A program made the position numbers and the translations under genes. Positions 1-6,413 of a stretch of 13,409 bases of DNA are shown here, in pieces. The stretch covers positions 1-13,409 of the forward strand of contig JBAZPZ010000054.1 of assembly GCA_041645495.1 (NCBI GenBank). Reading direction: 5' to 3'. Positions within the stretch are counted from its first letter, which is position 1; the number at the start of each line of letters is the position of its first letter. The notes below the pieces were generated by a model. The model searched no databases. It had not been told where the DNA came from and saw nothing but the letters and a program-made list of their open reading frames with translations. This DNA comes from 0-14-0-20-45-22 sp041645495 (GTDB lineage: Bacteria; Fidelibacterota; UBA2242).

Positions 1-224
1 ACATTCCGAACCTGTGTAAACAGCATACCATCTAATTTTTCACGACCCATAAATTGATTAAGACGTTCGACCTTCAAGGCTATTTCTTCATTTATTTCTG
101 GTTTAGAAAGCAGAGAATTCGGATTGTCTTTCCATCTATTGTCATCATTACAGCCTGTCAATGTCAATAATGCAACAGCTGCTGGCATTAATGTTCTAAA
201 AATTCTTTTCACAATTGACCTCAT
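1..224 (-). CDS. Lipoprotein, N-terminal part of an M24 (creatinase/aminopeptidase P-like) protein; runs off the window
   Basis: Reading leftward from an ATG at 224-222 gives 74 open codons that reach the window edge. The start is MRSIVKRIFRTLMPAAVALL followed by a lipobox (LTLTGC, Cys about residue 25), so the protein is probably an exported, lipid-anchored lipoprotein. After a polar linker, residues about 48-74 (ALKVERLNQFMGREKLDGML, then FTQVRNV) resemble the first helix and strand of the creatinase/prolidase N-terminal domain that precedes M24 metallopeptidase domains. The catalytic domain would lie outside the window, so peptidase activity cannot be judged. It lies 34 nt downstream of the symporter stop on the same strand and is probably the third gene of that operon. 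No clear Shine-Dalgarno is visible. The lipoprotein call is solid; the M24 assignment is from pattern recognition. Confidence 0.6.
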   Translation of the reverse strand, partial: MRSIVKRIFRTLMPAAVALLTLTGCNDDNRWKDNPNSLLSKPEINEEIALKVERLNQFMGREKLDGMLFTQVRN

Positions 225-258
225 AAATAATTATGGTTATACCATGTTTCTTATTTGC

Positions 259-1833
259 TCACCAGAAAATAGTATAAAGCACCGCCAGAATTGCACAGAT
301 CCCCACGGCGGCGATATTGAATTTCGTGTCTGTATAAAAAAGTTTCCTGCCGATTTTAATCGCCTTGGGATCGTCACCTTTCTTCTCGATGAGGGTAATA
401 ACAATTACCAGCGCGGCCAGAATCAGGAAGATCAGTCCCATCCGATCCATGAATGGCAGACTCGGCCAAAACACTTTAAAACCCCACGAGAGTGGAATGG
501 TCAAAATCGCCGCCCAGAGCGCGGAATTGGCGGTGGCTTTCTTCCAGAACAGCCCGAACATAAAAATGCAGAGAATTCCCGGGCTCACAAAACCTGTAAA
601 TTCCTGAATGTATTGAAAAGCCTGATCCAAAGTCTTCAATTGTGGAGCGACCAGAATGGCAATAATCATCGCAATTGCACTGGCGATCCGTCCGACTTTT
701 ACCATCTGGCTCTCGGTCGCATCCCGTTTTACTATCTGTTTGTAAATATCTACTGAAAATATGGTAGCTGTGCTGTTTACCATCGAGCTAAGCGACGAAA
801 CGATGGCGGCGATCAGTGCCGCAAAGGCAAGTCCCTTAAGACCCGTAAACACATAGGCATTTAAAAGCCAGGGATAGGCTTCGTCCGGTTTCACTAAATT
901 GGCTTTTAACACAAACGCGGCAATGCCCGGGACGACAACGATCAGCGGCATCAATAGCTTCAAATAGCCGGCAAAAGCCAGACCTTTCTGCGCCTCCCTT
1001 ATGTTTTTGGCCGCCAGCGCTCGCTGAGTGATGTACTGGTTACATCCCCAGTAAAAAAGATTCGCAATCCACATCCCACCGATCAGGACGCCTAAACCTG
1101 GGAGTTTATCATAGTTGGGATTTGAACGATCCAAAATCATATCGAATTTGTCCGGCGCCTGCCGGATCAACTCCAGAAATCCGTTGACACAACCATTCAG
1201 ACCGGCTGTCTGCGCTACGGCGTCCAATGCCAGAACCGTTGTGACCAATCCGCCTCCGATCAGGACAACAACCTGTACAACATCGGTCCATGCCACAGCT
1301 TTTAAACCGCCATAGATCGTGTACAACGACGAGAAAACTGCCAGCCCGATTATTCCATACCAGAGCGGAATGCCCATGATCGTGCGCATTGCCAGCGCTC
1401 CCAGATATAAAACCGACGTCAGATTGACGAAAATGTAAACCAGCAACCAGAACACGGCTAATAAAGTCCGCAGGCGCTTATCGAAGCGAATCTCCAGAAA
1501 CTGCGGCATGGTATAAATGCCTTTTTCCATCAAAATCGGTAGAAAATATTTCGCTACCAAAATCAAAGTCAGCGCCGCCATCCATTCATAAGAGGCAATC
1601 GCCAGACCGATCACGTAACCCGATCCCGACATGCCGATTACCTGCTCGGCTGAAATGTTAGAAGCGATCAGGGATGCCCCCACCGCCCACCAGGGAAGCG
1701 CCTTGCTGGCCAGAAAATAATCTTTGGAGTCTTTTTTATGGCCTTTTTTCTCTATCGAAACCCACAATCCCAGGGTCACGATCAGGAAGATATAACCAAA
1801 GAAAACAACAAAATCAATGGCTGAAAACTTCAT
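259..1833 (-). CDS. Sodium:sugar symporter, SSS family (vSGLT-like)
   Basis: This 524-residue, highly hydrophobic protein has the length and motif order of the solute:sodium symporter family and resembles Vibrio vSGLT along its whole length as I recall that sequence. It should import a monosaccharide such as glucose or galactose with Na+ across the inner membrane. Visible landmarks are the DYFLASK start of the core (38-44), NISAEQVIGMSG (59-70, Gln64 at the vSGLT Gln69 position), YEWM (82-85), the WTDVVQV helix (182-188), FYWGCNQYI (260-268, with the Asn and gate Tyr), Lys292, and AIVSSLSSM (343-351), matching the Na2-site Ala/Ser/Ser. QYIQEFTGFVSPG lies near 408-419. The residue after YEWM is Ala where vSGLT has Ser91, which may alter sugar preference. 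The gene follows lacI by 81 nt and precedes the lipoprotein, so it is probably LacI-controlled. The exact substrate is not decided by sequence. Confidence 0.93.
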   Translation of the reverse strand: MKFSAIDFVVFFGYIFLIVTLGLWVSIEKKGHKKDSKDYFLASKALPWWAVGASLIASNISAEQVIGMSGSGYVIGLAIASYEWMAALTLILVAKYFLPILMEKGIYTMPQFLEIRFDKRLRTLLAVFWLLVYIFVNLTSVLYLGALAMRTIMGIPLWYGIIGLAVFSSLYTIYGGLKAVAWTDVVQVVVLIGGGLVTTVLALDAVAQTAGLNGCVNGFLELIRQAPDKFDMILDRSNPNYDKLPGLGVLIGGMWIANLFYWGCNQYITQRALAAKNIREAQKGLAFAGYLKLLMPLIVVVPGIAAFVLKANLVKPDEAYPWLLNAYVFTGLKGLAFAALIAAIVSSLSSMVNSTATIFSVDIYKQIVKRDATESQMVKVGRIASAIAMIIAILVAPQLKTLDQAFQYIQEFTGFVSPGILCIFMFGLFWKKATANSALWAAILTIPLSWGFKVFWPSLPFMDRMGLIFLILAALVIVITLIEKKGDDPKAIKIGRKLFYTDTKFNIAAVGICAILAVLYTIFW

Positions 1834-1879
1834 CTCTACTTTTTATCCTTTTTTATACCGCTTGTTGTCATATTCCAAT

Positions 1880-1887
1880 TAACGTTA
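1880..1887. promoter_or_regulatory. Possible LacI-type operator core between regulator and symporter
   Basis: TAACGTTA is a perfect 8-bp palindrome with a central CpG, the symmetry typical of LacI/GalR operators. It lies in the 81-nt gap between the lacI stop and the symporter start. The neighbouring ACGACGTTCG adds another CGTT half-site. No convincing promoter is seen here, so this may be chance. Confidence 0.2.
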
Positions 1888-1914
1888 TCGACGACGTTCG
1901 ATATTTCACAATCC

Positions 1915-2928
1915 TCATGTGGATTTTCGAATTATCAATGTCGTATCAAGAACTTTTTTTACTGTGGTAACACTCTCTGTTTTACATTCGATTTCACTGA
2001 TTAATATCCTGGCGGCTTCACGACCGACTTCATACGGGTGCTGGTCAACTGTCGTAAGGGGTGGATCCACAACAAAAGAAATAGGATTATTAGAAAATCC
2101 AGCGATTGCAATATCATCCGGAATTTTCATCCCATGCCTTTTTATTTCTTCAAAAGCGCCAATCGCGACAGGATCGTTAACTGCAAATATTGCATCCGGA
2201 ACCTGACCGGCATTCATAAGCTTTCGAAAACCACAAATTCCATCTTCTTCATTTAACCCCCCGTACACGATCAAATTTTCATTCAATGGAATGCTATATT
2301 TACCAAGCGCGGACCGATAACCATTTATACGCTCTTGGCTGATCGAGAGATATTTCGGACCGGCGAGATGGGCAATTTTTGTATATCCGGATTGTATCAT
2401 ATGTTCGACAACTTTAAATGCTCCTTTGAAATCATCAACCACAACTTTACTGGCTTCGATATCTTCACAAACACGGTCAAAGAACACAAATGGAATTTTC
2501 CTTTGTTTTAATTGCAGAAAATGGTCACTATTTGTCGTCGTCTGCGAAATTGAAATCAACAAACCGGCAATCCTGTTAGAAACCATTGCACGAATATTTA
2601 TCTGCTCTCTCTCAAAGCTCTCATTGGATTGAGAAACCATAATAGCATAATCGGCTCCATAAGCAACATCCTCTATACCGCTGATCGCAGCAGAGAAAAA
2701 CCTATGTTTTATTTCAGGTACAATAACGCCTATAATGTTGGTTCTTCGGTTTTTTAAACTTTGAGCAATTGAATCCGGACGATAATCCAGTTGTTTTGCC
2801 ATATCATTTACAGATTTTTTAGTCTCTGGACTTATATCGGGATGATTGCTTAATGCTCGAGAGACAGTTGAACTGGATATGTTAAGGAGTTTGGCGATGT
2901 CTTTAATTGTCACTTGACCTTTATTCAT
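1915..2928 (-). CDS. LacI/GalR-family transcriptional regulator
   Basis: A 337-residue DNA-binding repressor-type protein. Residues about 6-26 form the LacI helix-turn-helix (VTIKDIAKLLNISSSTVSRA), followed by SNHPDISPETKK and the hinge helix YRPDSIAQSLKNRRT (49-63). From about 64 on comes the periplasmic-binding-protein-like effector domain: IGVIVPEI, later DAIFAVNDPVAIGAFEEI and a C-terminal DIAIAGFSNNPIS. I chose ATG 2928 because GAGGA at 2939-2935 sits 6 nt upstream; an in-frame TTG two codons earlier (2934) would overlap that ribosome site. A strong promoter and two direct half-sites lie just upstream, which suggests autorepression. It heads the operon carrying the sugar symporter, so its effector is probably the imported sugar or a derivative. 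The family is certain; the ligand is unknown. Base composition is more AT-rich than the sugar genes on the right of the window. Confidence 0.93.
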   Translation of the reverse strand: MNKGQVTIKDIAKLLNISSSTVSRALSNHPDISPETKKSVNDMAKQLDYRPDSIAQSLKNRRTNIIGVIVPEIKHRFFSAAISGIEDVAYGADYAIMVSQSNESFEREQINIRAMVSNRIAGLLISISQTTTNSDHFLQLKQRKIPFVFFDRVCEDIEASKVVVDDFKGAFKVVEHMIQSGYTKIAHLAGPKYLSISQERINGYRSALGKYSIPLNENLIVYGGLNEEDGICGFRKLMNAGQVPDAIFAVNDPVAIGAFEEIKRHGMKIPDDIAIAGFSNNPISFVVDPPLTTVDQHPYEVGREAARILISEIECKTESVTTVKKVLDTTLIIRKST

Positions 2929-2961
2929 GAACAATCCTCATTTTAACCACACTTTCAACCT

Positions 2962-2986
2962 GTTTGCAAACGAGACCGCAAACGAG
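2962..2986. promoter_or_regulatory. Candidate LacI-family operator (tandem half-sites) at the lacI promoter
   Basis: GCAAACGAG occurs twice, at 2966-2974 and 2978-2986, with a 12-bp period. The first copy is also the right half of the perfect palindrome GTTTGCAAAC (2962-2971). These sites lie directly downstream of the predicted -10 box, at roughly +1 to +25, where a bound repressor would block transcription. The GCAAACG half-site resembles known LacI/GalR operator halves. Seen in sequence; the regulatory role is inferred. Confidence 0.5.
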
Positions 2987-2990
2987 TGCA

Positions 2991-3019
2991 ATTTTATAAA
3001 TAATTTTAATCGAAGTCAA
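2991..3019 (-). promoter_or_regulatory. Sigma70-type promoter of the lacI-symporter operon
   Basis: On the minus strand TTGACT (3019-3014) is followed after exactly 17 nt by TAAAAT (2996-2991). Both boxes match consensus at 5 of 6 positions. The predicted start near 2984 leaves a leader of about 55 nt before the lacI ATG. The left end of the IS remnant (3035) lies only 16 bp upstream of the -35 box. Confidence 0.6.
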
Positions 3020-3513
3020 GTGAAATAATCATTTGGACATCCCCCAATTTTTTAGAACAATCGAAGTTGTTGGTCATTTTGAGTCGTGGCTATTGCATAA
3101 AAAGGTTTTACGGGGCTACGCACAAAAATGAGCCTGATCCCATCGCCGAGAGCGTAATAAGTAAACTGAGGAATGCCGAACACTCTCTTCGAGCAAGCCA
3201 AAATATGACCCGTCATAATCTTGAACTTCTGGTTTAAATCCAGCATCACACACAGGAAGAAAAAGACCAAAAAAAGTAACGCCAGCATATTACGGATACT
3301 CTGATACCTTAGAAGGCGAATATTTTCCAAATCAAAACTCTGCTTTACAAATCGGATACTTTCTTCGATTTTCCAGCGCCTGAAGTACATCTTTGCTACC
3401 CGCGTCAATACTGCCCGATTGCGTCGAAGTGGTTCGGTCGTAAGTAACATTAGCGGTTTTGAGCCTAATCCTTTGACAACTAACAGATAGAGTTGTTGGG
3501 CATAATTGGGTAG

Positions 3514-3529
3514 CCCCGCCACGGCGGGG
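3514..3529. repeat. Palindromic micro-repeat A inside the transposase remnant
   Basis: CCCCGCC-AC-GGCGGGG: two perfect 7-bp arms with a 2-nt centre. It is read in frame as part of FPAVAG in the transposase remnant. The pure GC arms contrast with the surrounding sequence and look inserted. Confidence 0.6.
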
Positions 3530-3596
3530 AAACCATAGGAAACACAATATGAATCGCTGTACAATGGACACGCGCCAAGTATTCCATCTTCTCTGC

Positions 3597-3614
3597 ATCC
3601 CGATGCTTCGGGAT
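3597..3614. repeat. Palindromic micro-repeat B inside the transposase remnant
   Basis: ATCCCGA-TGCT-TCGGGAT: 7-bp arms with a 4-nt centre, read in frame as part of INPEASG. It shares its arms with the repeat at 3725-3744. Confidence 0.65.
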
Positions 3615-3694
3615 TGATGTCGCTGATATCAAGCACCAGTAACGTGTCTGGTTTTATCCGGTCTTTGACTTTTTCCAATATCCCCCGATAAATA

Positions 3695-3824
3695 ACTTCC
3701 CCCCAAAATCAGAAATAGTACCCCCATCCCGAAGGTTCGGGATGAACTTTACCACTTGTCTCCAACCAGATCACTCTGATTCTCATACAGTTAGCAATTT
3801 ATTACATCTAATTTTGGGGGAAGT
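3695..3824. repeat. Inner inverted-repeat pair, MITE-like unit within the IS remnant
   Basis: The plus-strand ACTTCCCCCCAAAATCAGAA from 3695 mirrors the minus-strand ACTTCCCCCAAAATTAGATG from 3824. They match over most of about 26 positions with one C inserted. They enclose about 130 bp with no coding potential, containing palindrome C. This could be a short non-autonomous derivative using the same ends, or an internal rearrangement of the larger element. Confidence 0.5.
3725..3744. repeat. Palindromic micro-repeat C
   Basis: CATCCCGAA-GG-TTCGGGATG: perfect 9-bp arms with a 2-nt centre, non-coding. Its arms contain the ATCCCGA/TCGGGAT arms of repeat B about 130 bp away, so the two look like members of one repeat family. 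Confidence 0.7.
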
Positions 3825-3833
3825 CCTGATACG

Positions 3834-4757
3834 CTACAGCGGAATATCGTTCCGGCGACTGATCGAGCGATATTTTGCCGGTGAAATTCCATAAAATTTT
3901 CTGAACATCCCGTAAAAGCGGCTAAGGCTTTGAAATCCGAGGTCCAATGCAACTGCCAGAATTTTCCGGTCGGTTTCGACGATTTCCTTCGCCGCCTGTT
4001 TGATGCGCAGTTCGGCAATGTATTCCGTCGGCGTCTTGTCTAAATATTTCCGAAAGCATTTGCACAAATGCTCCTGCGTGCAGGGCGCGAGTTTTTTCAA
4101 AACGGTCAGCCCGTCTTTCAGGTTTTCTTTCTTTGAAATTTCCACACAGAGCGCATCGAACCAATCAGGTCTTCCATCGGTAGATAACATGGTTTCTGTC
4201 TCGAGAAAAAAACGGGTGAAAATTTCCGCTAACAGGATTTTGATCTTCAACCGCGCCAAATCGACAGCCGTTTCCTGAAGCGCGTTCATCCGGATCAGTC
4301 TCAGCGTCAATTCCTCCGTCTCCGCGACGGACAATTTAAAAACCGGCGAAACGACCGGGCCGGTGTATTTTCGCAGGAAAAAATCGTTTCCGAGATACGA
4401 ACTCAAATCCAGCAGAAACTCCAGCCGAAAAGCGACGTTGACGATCTCGCAGGGAGAATTTCCCATATTTTCATAGCCATGAACATCGGTCGGTCGCACG
4501 AACACCAGCATTCCGCTCTGAAGTTCCTGCGTTTCGCTGTTGATGAGATGCCGCACTTTGCCGCTGACCACCATAAAGAATTCGGCAAATTCATGTGTGT
4601 GAAGTGCCGTCGAATCATCGACCAACGTATGAAATCGCAGGTTGGAACCGGCGCGAATGCTTTCCGCTTTCCCGGAATTTTCCCAAACCAACCGGTGAAA
4701 CGTGATGTTGGCTCCAACCGGAACCGGAATGAAATCGTCCTTTTTTAAAGCAATCAT
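3834..4757 (-). CDS. AraC-family transcriptional regulator with N-terminal cupin domain
   Basis: A 307-residue regulator. Residues about 30-110 form a cupin-type ligand-binding domain with HTHEFAEFFMVVSGKVRH (53-70) and GMLVFVRPTDVHGYEN (82-97). The C-terminal about 100 residues hold two AraC helix-turn-helices: one about 215-237 (LTVLKKLAPCTQEHLCKCFR) and one about 264-290 (ILAVALDLGFQSLSRFYGMF, then RKFYGISPAKYR). I chose ATG 4757 because the cupin begins soon after and the length suits the family. The open frame continues 77 codons further upstream, but that extension has no recognisable domain. The start has only a weak GTGAG upstream. The gene is divergent from the corrinoid/esterase/phosphorylase operon across 299 bp and probably activates it in response to a sugar. 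Family secure; inducer unknown. Confidence 0.9.
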   Translation of the reverse strand: MIALKKDDFIPVPVGANITFHRLVWENSGKAESIRAGSNLRFHTLVDDSTALHTHEFAEFFMVVSGKVRHLINSETQELQSGMLVFVRPTDVHGYENMGNSPCEIVNVAFRLEFLLDLSSYLGNDFFLRKYTGPVVSPVFKLSVAETEELTLRLIRMNALQETAVDLARLKIKILLAEIFTRFFLETETMLSTDGRPDWFDALCVEISKKENLKDGLTVLKKLAPCTQEHLCKCFRKYLDKTPTEYIAELRIKQAAKEIVETDRKILAVALDLGFQSLSRFYGMFRKFYGISPAKYRSISRRNDIPL

Positions 4758-5056
4758 ACTCACGATGACAATATAGAGCAACAATTGAACAATAGAAAGG
4801 TGTTTTTCGTCGTCATACCTGTTTAAAGATAGATGAATAAGCAGTAAATTTGTATTGTTTTTATGGAGTAAAGATGAGTGGAAAAGAGTTAGTACCGAAT
4901 GCGATCCGAAACGAGACAACGCCACACGCGACAGCCGGAAATTCCAACCTTTGCGAACGGCAGGAATCAGACAAAAGTTTTCGATCATATTAAACGACTC
5001 GGAATATTAAATTAGAACAAGATTGATAGATAATAGATTAGACTACAGGAGAAAAA
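4758..5056. promoter_or_regulatory. Divergent intergenic regulatory region
   Basis: 299 bp between the starts of the AraC regulator and the corrinoid-protein gene. It must hold both promoters. I find no box pair on either strand good enough to call. The right end carries AT-rich short repeats (GATAGATAATAGATTAGA, 5024-5041) and then the AGGAG ribosome site at 5047-5051. Confidence 0.5.
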
Positions 5057-5686
5057 ATGGCACGTAACGAAGAACTTTATCAGGCGATCATGAACGGCGA
5101 CCGCGCAAAAGTTCAAACTATTTTCCAGAATGCAATCGACCGCAATCTGAATGTCGGCGAACTTTTGGATGAATCGATGATCCCGGCCATGCGCGAGATG
5201 GGCGACCGTTTTTCCCGCAACGAGATTTACGTTCCGGAGATGCTAATTGCCGCCCGCGCAATGCAGGCCGGTCTGACGCTGATCGAGCCGGTATTAGCCA
5301 AAGCCAACCACAAACCGCTCGGTAAAATCGCGGTCGGTACCGTCAAGGGCGATTTGCATGACATCGGTAAAAATTTAGTCGTCATCATGCTGAAAGGCGC
5401 CGGATACGAAGTCGTCGATCTCGGCACTAACTGTGGTGTGGAAAAGTACGACGAAGCCGTCACTGCCGGAGTCAATATCATCATGTGCAGCGCCTTGCTG
5501 ACTACCACCATGATGTACATGAAAGAAGTCGTCGAGCATTTCAAGCAGAACAACGCAGTGAAAATCATCATCGGCGGAGCGCCGGTCACTCAGAATTATG
5601 CCGATTCTATCGGCGCTCACGGTTACGGTCAGGACGCCAATGAAGCCGTCCGGATCGTCGAACGACTGGCCACCGCGGTGGCCTGA
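5057..5686 (+). CDS. Corrinoid (cobalamin)-binding protein of a methyltransferase system
   Basis: A 209-residue cytoplasmic protein of the MtbC/MttC/MetH-like corrinoid-protein family. Residues 1-85 form the helical cap domain (LLDESMIPAMREMGDRFSRN). From 89 on comes the Rossmann-type B12 domain with GTVKGDLHDIGKNLV (94-108), holding the DxHxxG motif. His101 is the expected lower cobalt ligand. SALL at 145-148 and GGAP at 173-176 complete the dimethylbenzimidazole-tail pocket. In known systems such proteins shuttle a methyl group from a methylated substrate to a second methyltransferase or to tetrahydrofolate. No methyltransferase partner or corrinoid reactivating protein lies in this window. 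The gene heads an operon with two carbohydrate enzymes, 19 nt before the esterase. AGGAG 5 nt upstream supports the start. All key binding residues are present, so it is probably functional. Confidence 0.92.
   Translation: MARNEELYQAIMNGDRAKVQTIFQNAIDRNLNVGELLDESMIPAMREMGDRFSRNEIYVPEMLIAARAMQAGLTLIEPVLAKANHKPLGKIAVGTVKGDLHDIGKNLVVIMLKGAGYEVVDLGTNCGVEKYDEAVTAGVNIIMCSALLTTTMMYMKEVVEHFKQNNAVKIIIGGAPVTQNYADSIGAHGYGQDANEAVRIVERLATAVA
5668..5683. repeat. 16-bp perfect palindrome at the 3' end of the corrinoid-protein gene
   Basis: GGCCACCGCGGTGGCC is a perfect palindrome covering the last five codons (LATAVA region) and ending just before the TGA stop. As RNA it could form a GC-rich hairpin between this gene and the esterase. 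No T-run follows, so it is not a standard terminator; attenuation or mRNA processing is possible but unproven. Confidence 0.4.
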
Positions 5687-5705
5687 TCGTCAATAGCATT
5701 AACCG

Positions 5706-6413
5706 ATGAACGACAGACATTTATTTTTACTGATCGGACAGTCGAACATGGCCGGACGCGGAGAAATGAACTGCGTACCGCCAATCGTCGATGACCGGAT
5801 TCAGATGTTCAGAAATAAACGCTGGCAGAAGGCCATCGAACCGCTCCACGACGATCGGTTAGATCTGGCGGGAGTCGGCCTGGCTATGAGCTTTGCGGAT
5901 GAACTATTGAAAGCCTTTCCATCGGTTACGATCGGGCTGATTCCCTGCGCGGTCGGCTTTACCGCCATCGAACAATGGATGCCGGGCTCTGCGCTTTATC
6001 AAAGAGCGCTCGCAACGGTGCGTGAATCCTGTGAGCCGCACAGTAAACTGCGCGCCATTCTCTGGCATCAGGGCGAAAACGACGCCAGAGAAAAATCGCT
6101 GGCGGAACAATACCGCGACCGGTTTGTCGAACTTGTCCGGGCGCTGAGGAAAGATCTGAATGCGCCAGATCTGCCGTTCATCAGCGGCGAACTTGGCGAT
6201 TTTATCAACGCCGGAATCGGCTATCCGTATGGCCGGGAAATCTCCGGGGTTTTCAGGGAATTGGAAACGACTCTACCATATTATGCCTGCGTTTCGGCGG
6301 ATGGTTTGACTGCCACAGCGGACGGCCTGCATTTTAACGCGCCGTCTCTGCGGGAATTCGGCATGCGTTACGCGTTGGCTTATCAGGACTTGTTATCCCG
6401 GCACGGCACATGA
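5706..6413 (+). CDS. Sialate O-acetylesterase-like carbohydrate esterase (SASA/CE6-type, SGNH fold)
   Basis: A 235-residue esterase. The start carries LLIGQSNMAGRG (8-19), the GQSNMAG nucleophile block with Ser13. ILWHQGENDA near 118-127 is the family's W-H-Q-G-E block, and DGLHFNAPS near the C-terminus supplies the likely catalytic His. CE6/DUF303 enzymes remove acetyl groups from sugars or plant polysaccharide side chains. No signal peptide is seen, so it should act in the cytoplasm on imported oligosaccharide. It lies 19 nt after the corrinoid gene, and its TGA overlaps the ATG of the phosphorylase, suggesting translational coupling. No strong Shine-Dalgarno is visible. The family is well supported; the acyl sugar it cleaves is not known. 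Confidence 0.85.
   Translation: MNDRHLFLLIGQSNMAGRGEMNCVPPIVDDRIQMFRNKRWQKAIEPLHDDRLDLAGVGLAMSFADELLKAFPSVTIGLIPCAVGFTAIEQWMPGSALYQRALATVRESCEPHSKLRAILWHQGENDAREKSLAEQYRDRFVELVRALRKDLNAPDLPFISGELGDFINAGIGYPYGREISGVFRELETTLPYYACVSADGLTATADGLHFNAPSLREFGMRYALAYQDLLSRHGT

Larger units (their letters stand above)
3052..3678 (-). pseudogene. IS4-family transposase remnant (C-terminal half)
   Basis: The open frame of about 208 codons starts at a TTG, with in-frame codons extending up to a stop at 3711-3709. It contains DTLLVLDISD (residues 11-20, with Asp17 a likely first DDE Asp) and the IS4 hallmark Y-(2)-R-(3)-E-(6)-K: Tyr98, Arg101, Glu105, Lys112 in YFRRWKIEESIRFVK. This is followed by the usual hydrophobic tail. 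The region that should carry the second catalytic Asp is missing. In its place is an odd stretch (INPEASGCREDG and GFPAVAGLPN) coinciding with two palindromic micro-repeats. With no N-terminal domain and a broken catalytic triad, I expect no transposition activity. Confidence 0.75.
3035..3826 (-). mobile_element. Decayed IS4-family insertion sequence
   Basis: The element is bounded by inverted ends: GGACATCCCCCAA at 3035-3047 and, read on the minus strand, GGACTTCCCCCAA from 3826 to 3814 (12 of 13 identical). Between them, at about 790 bp, lies an IS4-type transposase remnant. IS4-family elements are normally about 1.3 kb or longer with a transposase near 400 residues, so much has been deleted. 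No target-site duplication is visible (left flank ends ATTT, right flank begins TGAT). The right end stops 7 bp before the araC stop codon and the left end is 16 bp from the lacI -35 box, so it separates two regulatory genes. An extra end-like sequence lies inside at 3695. Confidence 0.7.

Noticed and set aside
124..756. 210-aa plus-strand ORF antisense to the symporter
   Set aside because: It is the complement of a clear transporter gene and lipoprotein start, with no recognisable domain.
2929..2934. TTG start two codons upstream for the LacI regulator
   Set aside because: The TTG would leave GAGGA directly abutting the start; ATG 2928 has it at the proper 6-nt distance.
3035..3826. Intact, active insertion sequence
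   Set aside because: The transposase lacks its N-terminal domain and the second catalytic Asp region, and no target duplication is visible.
4758..4988. 77-codon open extension upstream of the AraC start
   Set aside because: It is open by chance: no domain, no ribosome site at 4988, and the cupin fold and usual AraC length fit ATG 4757. It would also consume most of the divergent promoter region.
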